Shown: positions 11,100 to 19,675, counted from the first letter of the stretch. The stretch: DNA of 64,000 nucleotides from Stappia sp. MMSF_3263 (GCF_030733745.1 NZ_JASHIK010000008.1:124001-188000); one strand, 5' to 3'. Notes: generated from the letters alone by a model not told the origin. Numbers and translations are program-made.

Positions 11100-11837
11100 A
11101 TGGCCCCCGAGCACACCGTGGCGACCGCCCTCGACAACGGCAACGGGCGGCCCGTGGCAGCGGACGACGGCGGCAACGAGGAAAGCCGGGCGGCGCGGGC
11201 CTACCGGGCGCTCGAAGAACAGATCGTCACCTTGCGCCTTGCTCCCGGCGCGGCAATCACCGAGAACCGGCTTGCCGCGCTGCTCGAAATGGGCCGCACC
11301 CCGATCCGCGAGGCCATCCAGCGTTTGGCCTGGGAAGGCCTGGTCACCATCCGCCCGCGCCTTGGCATTCTTGTTGCGGACATCAATCCCGGCGACTTCG
11401 GCCGCGTTCTGGATGCCCGCCACGCGCTGGAACTGCTGTTGACGGGGGCAGCCGCGCATCTTGCCAGCCGCACCGAACGCGACCGGCTGGCGGACTGCGC
11501 CCGCGCCATGCGCGATGCCGCAGCACGTGGCGATGTCGAGGATTTCATGCGACAGGACAAGACCTTCGACGAGATCGTCGCAGTCGCCGCCTGCAATCCC
11601 TTCGCCGCCCGGGTGGTCGCCCCGCTGCAGACCCATTCGCGCCGTTTCTGGTTCCGCTATTTCGGCGAGACGGACCTCAACTCGGCCGCCTGGCATCACA
11701 TGGAGCTGATGCAGGCAATCGCAGATGGCGATGTCGCTGCCGCGCGCGGCAAGGCCGACGACCTCATGCACTATCTCCGCCGCCAGGCGATGACCCTCGC
11801 CTCGACCGGCATCCAGGCCCCCGTCTCAGCCAGCTGA
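11100..11837 (+). CDS. GntR family (FadR/FCD) regulator of hydroxyproline catabolism
   Basis: A 245-residue regulator. The N-terminal winged helix-turn-helix spans about residues 25-95 (YRALEEQIVTLRLAPG, then MGRTPIREAIQRLAWEGLV). It is followed by an all-helical FCD ligand-binding domain with the metal-site histidine region (AAWHHMELMQAIADGD). ATG 11100 has GAGGAG at the right distance; ATG 11070 is a weaker alternative. It sits divergent to the deaminase-oxidase-epimerase operon, with two TGATATATCA palindromes between them. A role sensing hydroxyproline or a pathway intermediate is inferred from this arrangement. Its last 12 bp overlap the 3' end of the convergent MFS gene. Confidence 0.88.
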   Translation: MAPEHTVATALDNGNGRPVAADDGGNEESRAARAYRALEEQIVTLRLAPGAAITENRLAALLEMGRTPIREAIQRLAWEGLVTIRPRLGILVADINPGDFGRVLDARHALELLLTGAAAHLASRTERDRLADCARAMRDAAARGDVEDFMRQDKTFDEIVAVAACNPFAARVVAPLQTHSRRFWFRYFGETDLNSAAWHHMELMQAIADGDVAAARGKADDLMHYLRRQAMTLASTGIQAPVSAS

Positions 11838-13064
11838 TCCGGTCTCCTGCCCGGCCTCCGAACGCCGCTGCGTCCGCATGAGAAGCGCAATCCCGGCCAG
11901 CGCCGAAAACGACAGGCAACCGGCGACAAAAGCGAGAGCCAGGCCGGCGGCCGGGCCGCCCGCATCGATCGCGGCACCAATCGTGAAAGGCGCCGCGGCC
12001 CCGACGATCAGCACCGGTCGCGCGATCCGCCCGAGGAGACGCGCGTAGCCGTCTGCCCCGAACAGCGCCAACGGCAAGGTCCCGCGCACGATCGTCACCA
12101 GTCCGTTCGATCCGCCATAGATGACCGCGAAGACGGCTGCCTGCAGCGGTGCGATGCCCGCCAGGGCCAGCACCGCGAAGGCAAGCAGGATGAGCCCGGC
12201 CGCGGCGATGGCCACGCCAAGCGGATGCGTCCTGCGGGCAAAAACCAGCTCAATGACCCGTGCCGCCACCTGCGACGGGCCGATCAGCGTTCCCACGGCA
12301 ACGGCAGCGACCGCCGGCAGGCCGAGCGCGACGAGCATGGCAAGCAGATGTGCCGAAAGACCGATGAACAGGAATGCGTTGCAGGAAAAGGAGAGCGCCA
12401 GCAGACCGAAGACCCGGCCTCGCGCACCTGCGACAAGACCCGCCGGCGGTGTTGCGGCAACCGGATCTCCTGCCCTGTCCCTGCCCGCACCCGCGAGTGC
12501 GTCGACGCTCGCCGCCGGCAGGAGCAGATGCGCGGGAAAAGCCAGAAGCAGCATTGCCCCGGCGAAGACCAGGTAGGTCGCCCGCCAGCCATGGTTCTCA
12601 ATCAACCAGTGGGTCGCTGGCCAGGCCAGCGTCGAGGCAAAACCCGCAATCAGCGTCAGCGCGGTGATCCGGGTGCGGGCGGCCGCGCCAAACAGGCGAC
12701 CAAGTGTTGCGAAGGCGGGATCGTAGAGCGTCATCGACATGGCCAGCCCCAGCAATGTCCACACCGCAAGATAGCCCGCAAGGCCATTGACGAGCGACAT
12801 TGCCGCCAGTCCCGCGGCCGCCACCAGAGATCCGGCGGCCATCACCCTGCGCCCGCCATGCATCTCGATCAACCCGCCGATACGCGGCGATGCCAGTCCG
12901 GCGACGAGCAGCCCGAGCGAGAAACCGCCAAGCCCGGTCGCCTTGGACCAGCCGAATGTCTCGGCGATGCGGGGCGCCGTCAGGACGACGGCATAGAACA
13001 GCGTCCCGTAGCCGAGGATTTGCGTGAGGCCGAGCAGCGCCACCGCGCGAACGGAAGGTTTCAC
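11826..13064 (-). CDS. MFS transporter of the arsR-aqpS operon
   Basis: A 412-residue major facilitator with about 12 membrane segments. The first visible is ALLGLTQILGYGTLFYAVVL, and a hydrophilic central loop (AGAGRDRAGDP) separates the halves. The GTG start at 13064 overlaps the aqpS stop as GTGA, so it is translationally coupled to the aquaglyceroporin and arsR. That context suggests export of an arsenic or antimony compound. It is not accompanied by the GAPDH gene that marks ArsJ systems, nor by arsC, acr3 or arsH. The substrate is therefore unknown. A longer minus-strand reading frame extends upstream but is Arg/Gly-rich and overlaps aqpS, so I reject it. Confidence 0.82.
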   Translation of the reverse strand: MKPSVRAVALLGLTQILGYGTLFYAVVLTAPRIAETFGWSKATGLGGFSLGLLVAGLASPRIGGLIEMHGGRRVMAAGSLVAAAGLAAMSLVNGLAGYLAVWTLLGLAMSMTLYDPAFATLGRLFGAAARTRITALTLIAGFASTLAWPATHWLIENHGWRATYLVFAGAMLLLAFPAHLLLPAASVDALAGAGRDRAGDPVAATPPAGLVAGARGRVFGLLALSFSCNAFLFIGLSAHLLAMLVALGLPAVAAVAVGTLIGPSQVAARVIELVFARRTHPLGVAIAAAGLILLAFAVLALAGIAPLQAAVFAVIYGGSNGLVTIVRGTLPLALFGADGYARLLGRIARPVLIVGAAAPFTIGAAIDAGGPAAGLALAFVAGCLSFSALAGIALLMRTQRRSEAGQETGSAG

Positions 13065-13744
13065 GCCACCTCCGGATCCCGGAGAGCGTCTCCCAGCAAC
13101 CACGACATCACGGCCAGCGCCAGCACCGCGCCGCCGGCCTGGCACAGTACGAAAGCCGGCACGTCGAGGGGGCGAATTCCGGCGAACGTGTCGCTGGCGG
13201 CGCGTGCGATGGCCACCGCCGGGTTGGCGAAGGAGGTCGAGGCGGTGAACCAGTAGGCGGCGGTGATGTAGAGGCCGACCAGCCAGGGCACCGCCTGTCG
13301 CGCGTGCTTCAGTCCGCCGAGGATCGCCGCCAGCAGGCCGAATGTCGCAACAACCTCCGCCAGCCATTGGCCCGCACCGCTGCGCACCGTCTGCGACGCT
13401 TGCACAAGCGGCAACTCGAACATCGCGTGCGCAAGGACCGTCCCGGCCAGCCCGCCAGCGATCTGCGCCGCCACATAGGCAAACGCTTCACGGGAGGCAA
13501 GATCGCGCCTGATCCAGAACACCAGGGTGACGGCCGGGTTGAAATGAGCGCCCGAGACAGGTCCGAGGATGGTGATCAGCACGACCAGGATCGCCCCGGT
13601 CGGCAATGTGTTCCCGAGAAGCGAGACGGCCGTGTCGGCGCTCAGCCGGTCGGCCATGATGCCGGACCCGACGACCGTTGCCACAAGCAGGAGCGTGCCG
13701 AGCCCCTCGGCGACCAGGCGGCGGGAAAGCGTCGGTGTGGTCAT
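13061..13744 (-). CDS. aqpS: AqpS-like aquaglyceroporin
   Basis: A 227-residue MIP-family channel with six membrane segments and two half-helix signatures: HFNPAVTL in the first half and SFANPAVAIARAASDTF in the second. In most aquaporins the second NPA is followed by Arg of the selectivity filter; here it is Val. From memory the same substitution occurs in the Sinorhizobium meliloti arsenite channel AqpS. Start ATG 13744 overlaps the arsR stop as ATGA. The likely role is passage of arsenite down its gradient after reduction in the cytoplasm. No arsenate reductase gene is in the operon, so one elsewhere in the genome would be needed for arsenate. Confidence 0.88.
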   Translation of the reverse strand: MTTPTLSRRLVAEGLGTLLLVATVVGSGIMADRLSADTAVSLLGNTLPTGAILVVLITILGPVSGAHFNPAVTLVFWIRRDLASREAFAYVAAQIAGGLAGTVLAHAMFELPLVQASQTVRSGAGQWLAEVVATFGLLAAILGGLKHARQAVPWLVGLYITAAYWFTASTSFANPAVAIARAASDTFAGIRPLDVPAFVLCQAGGAVLALAVMSWLLGDALRDPEVA

Positions 13745-14091
13745 GATCCGGCCTTTGCCGGCAACGCCCCGGACAATCCGGTGATGAACGGGGCACAGAG
13801 CTCGGGACGGTCGGCGCAACAATCGCCGACGAGAAAACCGATCAGCGCACGAGTGCCGTCAAAATCCGCACGGTAGAGGATCGTGCGCCCCTCCCGCTCG
13901 GAAGCGATGAGACCGGCGCGCACCAGCACGGCAAGATGGGTCGACAGCGTGTTGGACCGCACGCCAAGACGCTCCGCCAGGTCGCCGGCGGCGACGCCGC
14001 CCGGCCCGGCGCGCATCAGCATCCGGAACACGTCGAGACGCGTTTCCTGTCCAAGAGCACTGAGCGCCGCAATGGCATTTATCTTTTCCAT
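13741..14091 (-). CDS. arsR: ArsR family arsenic-responsive repressor
   Basis: A 116-residue winged-helix repressor. The recognition helix region is LGVRSNTLSTHLAVLVRAGLI, followed by the wing SEREGRTILYRAD. Three C-terminal cysteines, Cys91, Cys92 and Cys99 (GDCCADRPELC), form a plausible As(III) site of the C-terminal type rather than the classical alpha3 CVC site. It heads the arsR-aqpS-MFS operon with ATGA and GTGA overlaps. There is no Shine-Dalgarno sequence; instead a palindrome abuts the start codon, so a leaderless or very short leader transcript is possible. Confidence 0.9.
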   Translation of the reverse strand: MEKINAIAALSALGQETRLDVFRMLMRAGPGGVAAGDLAERLGVRSNTLSTHLAVLVRAGLIASEREGRTILYRADFDGTRALIGFLVGDCCADRPELCAPFITGLSGALPAKAGS

Positions 14092-14092
14092 G

Positions 14093-14110
14093 ATTCGAGA
14101 ATTATCGAAT
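14093..14110. promoter_or_regulatory. Probable ArsR operator abutting arsR start
   Basis: ATTCGA-N6-TCGAAT, perfect 6-bp arms, begins one base upstream of the arsR start codon. Its place, symmetry and size suit an autoregulatory ArsR dimer site that would cover the transcription start. Confidence 0.65.
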
Positions 14111-14111
14111 T

Positions 14112-14152
14112 AAAAATCCCGACGCAAGCCTCGTCTGGCACGCGTCGGGTTT
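14112..14152 (-). terminator. Intrinsic terminator after mscS
   Basis: CCCGACGC (14118-14125) pairs perfectly with GCGTCGGG (14142-14149) across a 16-nt loop. On the minus strand the stem is followed by ATTTTT, and on the plus strand by TTTT. It sits between the mscS stop and the arsR promoter and should insulate arsR. Confidence 0.75.
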
Positions 14153-14213
14153 TCGCCCACCAACAAGCGCAGCCGTACCTGGGCCGCGCTCTCCGACAGC
14201 CTGGATCCCGACC

Positions 14214-16685
14214 CTAGATCTCGTCCTCGGACGGCAGATCCTGTTTGCGCTTGCGCGGCCGCGAGGCGCGTTTTGCCGGCTTCGGCGCGGACGCCTCTTC
14301 AGCCGGCAGGTCGACCGTCTTGCCGTCCTCGGCCGCATCGGCTGACTGGGCATCGGCCACCGCAGCGGCGGTCAGTGCCACCGCAGCGGGGGGAACCGAG
14401 GTCGGCGGAGCATGATAGGTGACCTGCGGGAACGGAATCTCTATGCCGCGCTCGTCGAACACCGTCTTGATATGCTCGTTATAGGCACGGCCCACGGACC
14501 ATTGCGAACCCGGCCGGGTCTTTATGCGGGCACGCACGGTGATGGCGCTGTCACCGAAGGCGGTGACGCCGTGCATCTCGAGCGGCTCCAGGATTTCAGA
14601 CGCCAGTTCGCCGGCCTTGAGGCGGTCGAAGGCGACATGCATCGCCATTTTCACTTCGCTCAGGTCGCTGTCATAGGCAACGCCGATGGCCGCCACATGA
14701 TAGGCCCAGCCGCGCATGAAGTTGGCAACCCGGTCGACCGTGGAGAACGGGATCATGTGCGCCGTCCCGTCGAGATCGCGCAGCCGCACGGAGCGGATCG
14801 TGAGCTTCTCCACCGTTCCCGTCACGCCGCCCAGCGTCACCACGTCTCCCTCGTTCATCGCGTTTTCGAACTGGATGAAGGCACCGGTGATGATGTCCTG
14901 CACGAGCTTCTGCGAACCGAAGGAGATCGCCAGGCCGAAGACGCCGGCACCGGCGATCAGCGGGCCGATATTGACGCCGATTTCGGACAGTGCCAGCAGC
15001 GTGATCATCACCACCAGCAGGATCGAGAAAGCGTTGCGGAACAGCCCGAACAGCGTCTTCTCCCGCGAGGTCGGCAGCCGCCCGCGCGGGTTCATGCGCA
15101 GATCCACCCAGGACATCACACCGAGCCAGATCAGGAAGCCGACCAGCACGACAATACCCGCCGACGCGGAACGCCCGACCCAGTCGCGGCCGTCGTCCGA
15201 CCCGAACCAGGTCAGCACGTCGACCGCACCCCAGGCATGCAGGATGCCGATCACGACACCGATGAAAACACCGATGCGAATGAACGAGAGTACCCTGGGA
15301 ACGAAGGTGTTGAGACGCCGCTCCAGCAACGGCATCCGCTCATGCACGGATTGCGGCAGCCGCACCCCGCCGATGATCGCGCGCGTCAGGGCCAGCGACA
15401 CGATGGTTCCCGCCATCACCGTCAGAACGGACAATGCGGTCGCCCGCACCATGAAGGTCGTGGCATCGAACGGCCGCGACAGCCACACAGACAGCAGCAG
15501 CAGCACATAGAGGATCGCACCTACGTGCCACACCCGCGCCGCCACCTCGACAAGCCCGGAGGTGAACACATTGGTCTGGTTCTCGGCATAGGACAGGATG
15601 CGGTCGCGGGTCGCCTGCCGGTTGCGCATGATCGCGACGATGGCAAGCGCGACGCTTGCAAGAACGATCATCATCCGCACGGAATCGGCCAGCAGGAACG
15701 AGATGTTGCTGGATACGAGCGGCACCACGACCATCGTCCCGTAACCAAGCAGGTTGTAGATCGCGAAGAGCCAGCGGCGCCAGTAGAGCGCTTGTTCGTC
15801 GTCCAGCGGGACCAGGCGCAGCGCGCTGAATTTCGGGCTGAGCGCGAAGCGCGTCGCAACCTTCGCCACCTGAACCAGGAAAAAGGCATTCAGGAAAAGG
15901 GACTCGACAAGCTCGACCTTGCCCTCACTTCCGCTGGCATAGACGGCCACCGCATAGCCGGCGGCGATCGCGATGGCCACCACCGCCGCCTCGATCACGG
16001 CCCGCAGCAGCAACAGGATCACACGGCGCACGATCTTCGTACTTTCGCCGGCCCCCGTCAGCTTCAAGAAGACGCCGTCGGCAATACGCCGCAAGCCGAA
16101 GACGATGACGAAAACCACCGAGGCGATGACAAGTAGCCGCAGGACGATTCCCTGGACGCGTTCCCAGTTTGCACCCGCGCTGTAGGACAACGCGGTCGGC
16201 AATGAAGTGAAGGCACGGGTAATCCGCTCGGCATATGTCAGGGCCTCGCGCAGGAAGTCCTGCGTCGCCACGGCGATCCGGACCGCGATATGGGTCGGTT
16301 GGCGCTCCGCCGTTTGCACCGCGCTTTCCGCCTCCGCCACCGCCGCATCGCCAGTCGTTCCTCCGGCCGCGGCTTCAGCAGGCGCATCGGCCACGGGGCC
16401 GGCTGCGGGGGCTGTTTTGCCAACGGACTGCGCCGGCTGGCGGCGCAGATAATCGATGAGCGCATCGCGCGCACCCGGATCCTGTAGCAACCGGATAAGC
16501 GCATCCGCCCCCTGTTCGGGTGAGGATACAGGAGGTGTCGCCTGTGTCTCAGCACCCTGCCCTGCCGACTGCGCGGCAGAGGGTTCCGCGAAGGCGAACG
16601 CGATCAGAACCGTCAAAAGCAGGCCGGCAACGGGTGCAAGCCAGGACGGGAGAGAGGTAGGGGCAAAACGGCCGTGGCTGGGCAT
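14214..16685 (-). CDS. Large MscS family mechanosensitive channel
   Basis: An 823-residue protein. It begins with a signal-like segment (LLLTVLIAFAFAEPSAAQ) and a periplasmic Ala/Pro-rich region to about residue 190. Around ten further hydrophobic segments follow, then the MscS core: LAISFGSQKLVQDIITGAFI (pore-lining region), FENAMNEGDVVTLGGVTGTVEKLTIRSVRLRD (beta domain) and a C-terminal cytoplasmic part. A Lys/Arg-rich tail (AKRASRPRKRKQD) ends the protein. It opens on membrane tension to release osmolytes; large forms of this kind resemble YbiO. Start ATG 16685 has AGGAG. It is not obviously linked to the arsenic or hydroxyproline genes around it. Confidence 0.88.
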   Translation of the reverse strand: MPSHGRFAPTSLPSWLAPVAGLLLTVLIAFAFAEPSAAQSAGQGAETQATPPVSSPEQGADALIRLLQDPGARDALIDYLRRQPAQSVGKTAPAAGPVADAPAEAAAGGTTGDAAVAEAESAVQTAERQPTHIAVRIAVATQDFLREALTYAERITRAFTSLPTALSYSAGANWERVQGIVLRLLVIASVVFVIVFGLRRIADGVFLKLTGAGESTKIVRRVILLLLRAVIEAAVVAIAIAAGYAVAVYASGSEGKVELVESLFLNAFFLVQVAKVATRFALSPKFSALRLVPLDDEQALYWRRWLFAIYNLLGYGTMVVVPLVSSNISFLLADSVRMMIVLASVALAIVAIMRNRQATRDRILSYAENQTNVFTSGLVEVAARVWHVGAILYVLLLLSVWLSRPFDATTFMVRATALSVLTVMAGTIVSLALTRAIIGGVRLPQSVHERMPLLERRLNTFVPRVLSFIRIGVFIGVVIGILHAWGAVDVLTWFGSDDGRDWVGRSASAGIVVLVGFLIWLGVMSWVDLRMNPRGRLPTSREKTLFGLFRNAFSILLVVMITLLALSEIGVNIGPLIAGAGVFGLAISFGSQKLVQDIITGAFIQFENAMNEGDVVTLGGVTGTVEKLTIRSVRLRDLDGTAHMIPFSTVDRVANFMRGWAYHVAAIGVAYDSDLSEVKMAMHVAFDRLKAGELASEILEPLEMHGVTAFGDSAITVRARIKTRPGSQWSVGRAYNEHIKTVFDERGIEIPFPQVTYHAPPTSVPPAAVALTAAAVADAQSADAAEDGKTVDLPAEEASAPKPAKRASRPRKRKQDLPSEDEI

Positions 16686-16809
16686 GCAGTCTCCTGGTTG
16701 CCCGCCTTTCCGGCCCGGCGCCGAGTACGGGGGCGCTGCCGGGAAACAAGCGAGACGCGGCAATGGGAGGGACCCGCACCCGGCGTGCGGGCCCTCGAAT
16801 CTTCCTTAC

Positions 16810-18396
16810 TTACCTAGCCGATAGAGCCGCCCCGTCAACCAGACACGGTCCGTGGTCCCCATCGCCAAGCCCTTCGGGCAACAGCGCTACCGGCATGTTC
16901 TGATAGGCCACCGGCCTCAGGAAGCGCAGGATCGCCCGTGACCCCACCGAGGTCGAGCGGGTGTCCGTGGAGGCGGGATACGGTCCGCCATGCATCATCG
17001 AATGGCACACTTCCACGCCTGTGGAATAACCGTTGACGAGCAGCCGCCCGGCCTTGCGCTCGAGCACCGGCAGCAATGCCCGCGCGATCGCCGTGTCGGC
17101 ATCTTCCATCAGCAGCGTCGCCGTCAGCTGCCCCTCGAGCGCTGCGGCCACCGCCGCCCGCTCGCCCTCGTCCCGGCAGCGCACCACCAGCGCGGCAGGG
17201 CCGAACACTTCCTCGTGAAGGCCCGACCTAGCAAGGAACGCCGCCGCACTTGTCTCAAACACTGCGGGCGCCACGTGACAGCCCTTTCCGGCGCTTCGGT
17301 CCGCCTCGTCTCCTCTCTCGCCACGACGTCGGGCATCCCCTTCCTGATCGCGTGTCTCGACCGCGCGGCGATAGGCACCGGCAATTCCCGCGTTCAACAT
17401 CGGTTGCGCGGAAACATTGGCCAGCACTTCGTCCGCGGCCGCGAGGAACGCATCCAGATCCGCTCCGTCGAGTGCCACCACGACGCCAGGATTGGTGCAG
17501 AACTGGCCGACCCCGAGCGTCAACGACTGCGCCCACGCCGCGCCGTGCTCTGCCGCACGCCCGGCAAGGGCTGCGGGCAGGGCAAAGACCGGATTGATGC
17601 TGCCCAGCTCCCCGTAGAAGGGGATCGGCTGCTCCCGCGAAACCGCAATGTCGAAAAGCGCCCGCCCGCCCCTCAGGGAGCCGGTGAACCCCACGGCCTG
17701 GATCAGCGGATGGGCGACCAACGCAGCCCCCGAGGCATGTCCGGCACCCTGAACCAGAGAGAACACCCCATCCGGCATGTCGCAGGCGCGAATCGCCGCC
17801 AACACGGCGCGTGCGACCAGTTCGGCCGTGCCGGGATGCGACGGATGTCCCTTGACCACGACCGGGCAACCGGCCGCGAGCGCGGAGGCGGTGTCGCCGC
17901 CGGTGGTGGAGAAGGCGAGCGGAAAGTTCGACGCACCGAAAACGGCCACCGGCCCGATCGGACGCAGGATCGAGCGGATATCGGGACGCGGCGCCGGCTT
18001 GCGCTCCGGCAGGGCCTTGTCGATACGTGCATCGAAGCAATGTCCGGCCTCGATCCAGTCGGCGAAGAACCGGAGCTGGCCGGTGGTTCGGCCGAGTTCA
18101 CCGGTCAGACGCGCCTCCGGCAGGGCACTTTCGGCCCGTGCCCGCGCGATGATTTCGGCGCCCGCTACCTCCATCTCGCTGGCGATGCTGCGCAGGAACG
18201 CGGCCCGCGCCGCGATCGGGCGAGTGGCGTAATCGGCAAAGGCGGCCTCGGCCGCCGCCGCCGCACGGTCGACGATTGCCGCATCGGCCTCCGCGAAAGC
18301 AGGTGCAAGCGTTTTCCCGGTCTCGGGATTGCTGGCCTGGAAGGTGGCGGTTCCCACAATCCAGGTTCCGTCGACGAGATGCTGGCCGCTTGGCAT
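16810..18396 (-). CDS. 2,5-dioxovalerate (alpha-ketoglutarate semialdehyde) dehydrogenase
   Basis: A 528-residue aldehyde dehydrogenase that should make alpha-ketoglutarate from its semialdehyde, the last step of hydroxyproline catabolism. Visible residues: Asn157 in GASNFPL; Lys182 in the KGHPSHPGT signature of the KGSADH branch; general base Glu263 (YGELGSINP); and nucleophile Cys300 (GVGQFCTNPG). ATG 18396 has AAGGAGA. A TGATATATCA palindrome 81 bp upstream matches those at the GntR regulator 7 kb away. Residues 354-369 (nt 17290-17337) are abnormally Arg-rich, and the +1 frame reads more naturally there, hinting at a pair of compensating indels. Confidence 0.88.
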   Translation of the reverse strand: MPSGQHLVDGTWIVGTATFQASNPETGKTLAPAFAEADAAIVDRAAAAAEAAFADYATRPIAARAAFLRSIASEMEVAGAEIIARARAESALPEARLTGELGRTTGQLRFFADWIEAGHCFDARIDKALPERKPAPRPDIRSILRPIGPVAVFGASNFPLAFSTTGGDTASALAAGCPVVVKGHPSHPGTAELVARAVLAAIRACDMPDGVFSLVQGAGHASGAALVAHPLIQAVGFTGSLRGGRALFDIAVSREQPIPFYGELGSINPVFALPAALAGRAAEHGAAWAQSLTLGVGQFCTNPGVVVALDGADLDAFLAAADEVLANVSAQPMLNAGIAGAYRRAVETRDQEGDARRRGERGDEADRSAGKGCHVAPAVFETSAAAFLARSGLHEEVFGPAALVVRCRDEGERAAVAAALEGQLTATLLMEDADTAIARALLPVLERKAGRLLVNGYSTGVEVCHSMMHGGPYPASTDTRSTSVGSRAILRFLRPVAYQNMPVALLPEGLGDGDHGPCLVDGAALSAR

Positions 18397-18476
18397 GAAA
18401 GTCTCCTTGATGGCTTTCCGGACACGCCATGCCGGGCATCTGCTGGCCGACGAAAGCGCGACTTGAACTCGGAACG

Positions 18477-18486
18477 TGATATATCA
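18477..18486. promoter_or_regulatory. TGATATATCA operator, copy 3
   Basis: The third identical palindrome, 81 bp upstream of the dioxovalerate dehydrogenase start and 89 bp upstream of the divergent DUF2336 gene. It links the dehydrogenase to the GntR-controlled hydroxyproline genes. Confidence 0.7.
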
Positions 18487-18574
18487 GAGTGAAATCAGCG
18501 GCGCGACCGCCATTTCAGTGCAACTGATTGGTAACGGCCTGCTGTTATCCTTCGCTCCCTGAGAAGGACACTGG

Positions 18575-19675
18575 ATGCTCAACGAACTGTTGAAGCTCGC
18601 TCGCAATCCGACACGCGAGGCGCGCCGCAAGTTGTTGCAGCGCGTCGCCGACCTTTTTTTGGACCGCGTCGGGCATCACAGCGACGAAGAGCTTCGCCTG
18701 TTCTGCGAAGTCATCATGAAGCTTCTGGACGGCAGCCAGATCGAGGATCGCGCCCGCCTGTCGCAACGCATGGCGCCATGGAGCGAGACACCGCATCCCA
18801 TTGCCTATCGTCTCGCCACCGACGAAATCACCGTCGCCCAGCCGATGCTCGAGCTCAGCCCCGCCCTGACGGAGGCCGATCTGGTCAAGATCGCCAGGCG
18901 GATGCCGCAATCCCACCTTGTCTCAATTGCCAGGCGCGCCGACCTTCCCGGCCGGGTTTCCGACGCGCTGGTCGAACGGGGCCCCACCAGGGTCTGGCGC
19001 GCCGTGGCGGAGAACACCAATAGCGACCTGTCCGACTGGGCCCTGCGGACGCTGGCCAAGCGCTCGCTCTCCGACATGCCGCTGCGCAACAAGATGGCCG
19101 CGCGCTCTGATCTGACCCCGCTGATCTGCGAATGGCTGATCCCGCATGTCAATGCCAGCACACGGGTGCGGCTCGAGGCCATCATGAGCGGCGCGGACCC
19201 GCGCGAGTTGACCGCGGCCGACGTCATGCGCCAGGACATGCGCCGTCGCTTCAACCTGTTCATGGAAACCTGCGACGTGGAGGAAGCCTGGCGTCTCGTC
19301 CAGTCCGGCGATTACGGGCTTGGCTCGATGCTGCTTGTCCTGCTTGCCGAGGGACGTACCAACGACGCCTTTGACCTGCTTGCCCGGCAGACCCGTCGCA
19401 GCCTCGGCGCCGTCCAGAAGGCGGTCTTCCAGGACGGCATCGACGAGCTCATTTCGCTGTGCCACGCGGCCGGCACCTCGGACCAGGTCTTTCTCGCCCT
19501 GGCGCATCTGCGCTGCAAGCACCTGCGCATCCCCGAAAGCCAGGCCGTGCGCTGGCTCGATGCATACCGACGCTCCAGACCGGCCCGGTCAACGCAAGAC
19601 GCGGCGTCGAACGATCCTGCGGACAAGAGCCCGTCCTCATCTCCCCAGAAGCGCGATCACCGCCCCAATCGCTGA
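18575..19675 (+). CDS. DUF2336 domain-containing protein
   Basis: A 366-residue soluble protein, almost wholly helical with HEAT-like repeating units. Examples are ADLVKIARRMPQSHLVSIARR, VSDALVERGPTRVWRAVAEN and WALRTLAKRSLSDMPLRNKM. The pattern is that of the DUF2336 family, common in alphaproteobacteria and of unknown function. The C-terminal 35 residues are polar and likely disordered. ATG 18575 follows GAGAAGGACA. It is divergent from the dioxovalerate dehydrogenase, so the nearby operator could touch its promoter, but a metabolic link is not suggested by the protein itself. No operon partner is visible downstream. Confidence 0.8.
   Translation: MLNELLKLARNPTREARRKLLQRVADLFLDRVGHHSDEELRLFCEVIMKLLDGSQIEDRARLSQRMAPWSETPHPIAYRLATDEITVAQPMLELSPALTEADLVKIARRMPQSHLVSIARRADLPGRVSDALVERGPTRVWRAVAENTNSDLSDWALRTLAKRSLSDMPLRNKMAARSDLTPLICEWLIPHVNASTRVRLEAIMSGADPRELTAADVMRQDMRRRFNLFMETCDVEEAWRLVQSGDYGLGSMLLVLLAEGRTNDAFDLLARQTRRSLGAVQKAVFQDGIDELISLCHAAGTSDQVFLALAHLRCKHLRIPESQAVRWLDAYRRSRPARSTQDAASNDPADKSPSSSPQKRDHRPNR

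Noticed and set aside
14412-16136. 574-codon plus-strand frame opposite mscS
   Set aside because: His/Gln/Arg-rich with no recognisable domain; mscS on the minus strand has full family motifs and a good ribosome site.
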